A program made the position numbers and the translations under genes. Below the pieces are notes generated by a model. That model was not told the DNA's origin. It worked only from the letters and a program-made list of their open reading frames with translations, and made no database searches. Of a DNA stretch of 32,893 bases, positions 32,023 to 32,893 are shown piece by piece (the first letter of the stretch is position 1; every line of letters starts with the position of its first letter). The stretch lies in the NCBI GenBank assembly GCA_025454255.1, contig JALOOU010000058.1, positions 1 through 32,893 of the forward strand, read 5' to 3'. The stretch is from Desulfobacterales bacterium (GTDB lineage: Bacteria > Desulfobacterota > Desulfobacteria > Desulfobacterales > SpSt-501).

Positions 32023-32893
32023 ATGGAAAACCATCCAGAACGCCAAAACCGGCGCACGCCGCTGAAATCTCTGGCGCTTGCCCTGACGCTGGTCGTTGCG
32101 GCATTTGCCGTGATCTTTCTGACGCGCACCGAAGGCACGCCCCAGCGCGAGACCAAGGCGCCGCTCGTGCCGGTGCGGGTCGCCGTCGCCTTGCAGAGAC
32201 CCGTGCCGGTCCAGCTGCAGGCCATCGGCACGGTCGAGGCCTTTGCCGCGGTCTCCGTCAAGTCGCGGGTCGACGGCCAGCTGGTCGGGGTCCACTTCCG
32301 CGAAGGGCAGGACGTCAAAAAGGGCGACCTGCTGTTTACGATCGACCCGCGGCCTTTCGAGGTGGCGCTGCGGGAAGCCCAGGCCCGCCTCGAGCGCGAC
32401 ATCGCCTTGGCCGAGAAGGCGGATGTGGACGCGCAGCGCTATGCCGAGCTGGTCGCCAAAAACCATGTCAGCCGGGACAAATACGAGCAGTTCCGTGCCA
32501 ACGCCGAAGCGCTGCGGGCACTGGATTGTCGAGCGGGCCCGGCTGCAGCTCGAGTACTGCTCGATCCGGGCCCCGATGGCCGGCCGCACCGGCCGGTTGC
32601 TCGTTGACGAAGGGACCCAGATCAAGGCCGGTGACGATAAGGGCGGCATGGTGGAGATCGCGCAGGTCATGCCGATCCACGTCGCGTTTGCGGTCCCCCA
32701 GCAGCACCTGATCGAGATCAAGGCCCGCATGGCCGGGGGGCCGCTGACGGTGGAGGCCCAGATACCGGGCACGCCGCCGGTGGAGGAGACCGGCACGCTC
32801 AGCTTTCTCGACAACAAGGTCAACAGCCAGACGGGAACCATCATGCTCAAGGCCGAATTCGCCAACGCAAACCGCGCGCTTTGGCCGGGGCAA
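32023..32893 (+). pseudogene. RND efflux periplasmic adaptor (MdtA-like), frame-broken and cut by the window end
   Basis: Membrane-fusion subunit of an RND multidrug efflux pump. ATG 32023 opens a cytoplasmic tail, a single anchor helix (about 15-33), then the adaptor core: SVKSRVDGQLVGVHFREGQD, KGDLLFTIDPRPFEVALREA and KNHVSRDKYEQFRANAEALR. After codon 166 (about 32520) this frame leaves the family sequence and stops at 32607. The family sequence resumes in frame 2 from about 32525 (IVERARLQLEYCSIRAPMAG, later QVMPIHVAFAVPQQ and FLDNKVNSQTGTIMLKAEF) and stays open to the last base. Compared with MdtA, roughly 6-8 residues are missing at the join, so I infer a deletion of 3k+2 bases. The RND pump gene would be expected just downstream. 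A real lesion or an assembly fault are both possible. Confidence 0.82.

Overview
This is a GC-rich, densely coding chromosomal window with overlapping start/stop codons, strong AGGAGG-type ribosome sites and strong GC3 bias. The gene content suggests an anaerobic or facultative proteobacterium-like organism, most plausibly Desulfobacterota: complex I/Mrp-type antiporter subunits beside a cytoplasmic molybdopterin oxidoreductase, a TRAP transporter, a split transketolase and a periplasmic-peptide-type ABC system. The taxonomic guess is inference from gene content. No rRNA, tRNA, CRISPR array, insertion sequence or phage gene was seen, and no stretch longer than 300 bases lacks a gene.

Layout. 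(1) 1-8861, plus strand: a run of proton-channel-type membrane subunits (a 5'-truncated, frame-broken subunit D-like gene; a 90-residue two-helix protein; a second D-like subunit; NuoM-like; NuoN-like), then a molybdopterin oxidoreductase and a four-cluster ferredoxin subunit. (2) 8989-14143, plus: a tandem-GAF protein, a strong hairpin, a split transketolase whose N-terminal-half gene ends in a REP-like palindromic element, an MFS transporter and a class-I glutamine-amidotransferase-like hydrolase. (3) 14140-22966, minus: an ABC transporter (two ATPases, binding protein, two permeases) followed by two genes matching the two halves of lysine-ketoglutarate reductase/saccharopine dehydrogenase, ending in a Phd/ParE-type toxin-antitoxin pair. 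A long inverted repeat lies between the binding-protein and permease genes. (4) 23216-28863, minus: TRAP transporter dctPQM, an IlvD-family dehydratase and an unrecognised 326-residue protein. (5) 28973-29560, minus: a small SpoT-like HD hydrolase. (6) 29676-32893, plus: a TauE/SafE permease, a CNNM/CorC-type CBS protein and the start of an RND-efflux adaptor gene that is frame-broken.

The two most interesting systems are the candidate ion-translocating molybdoenzyme complex (region 1) and the transporter plus saccharopine-pathway operon (region 3). Two genes, one at each end of the window, carry short in-gene deletions that shift frame; these may be real or assembly faults. Promoter calls rest on hexamer matches only.
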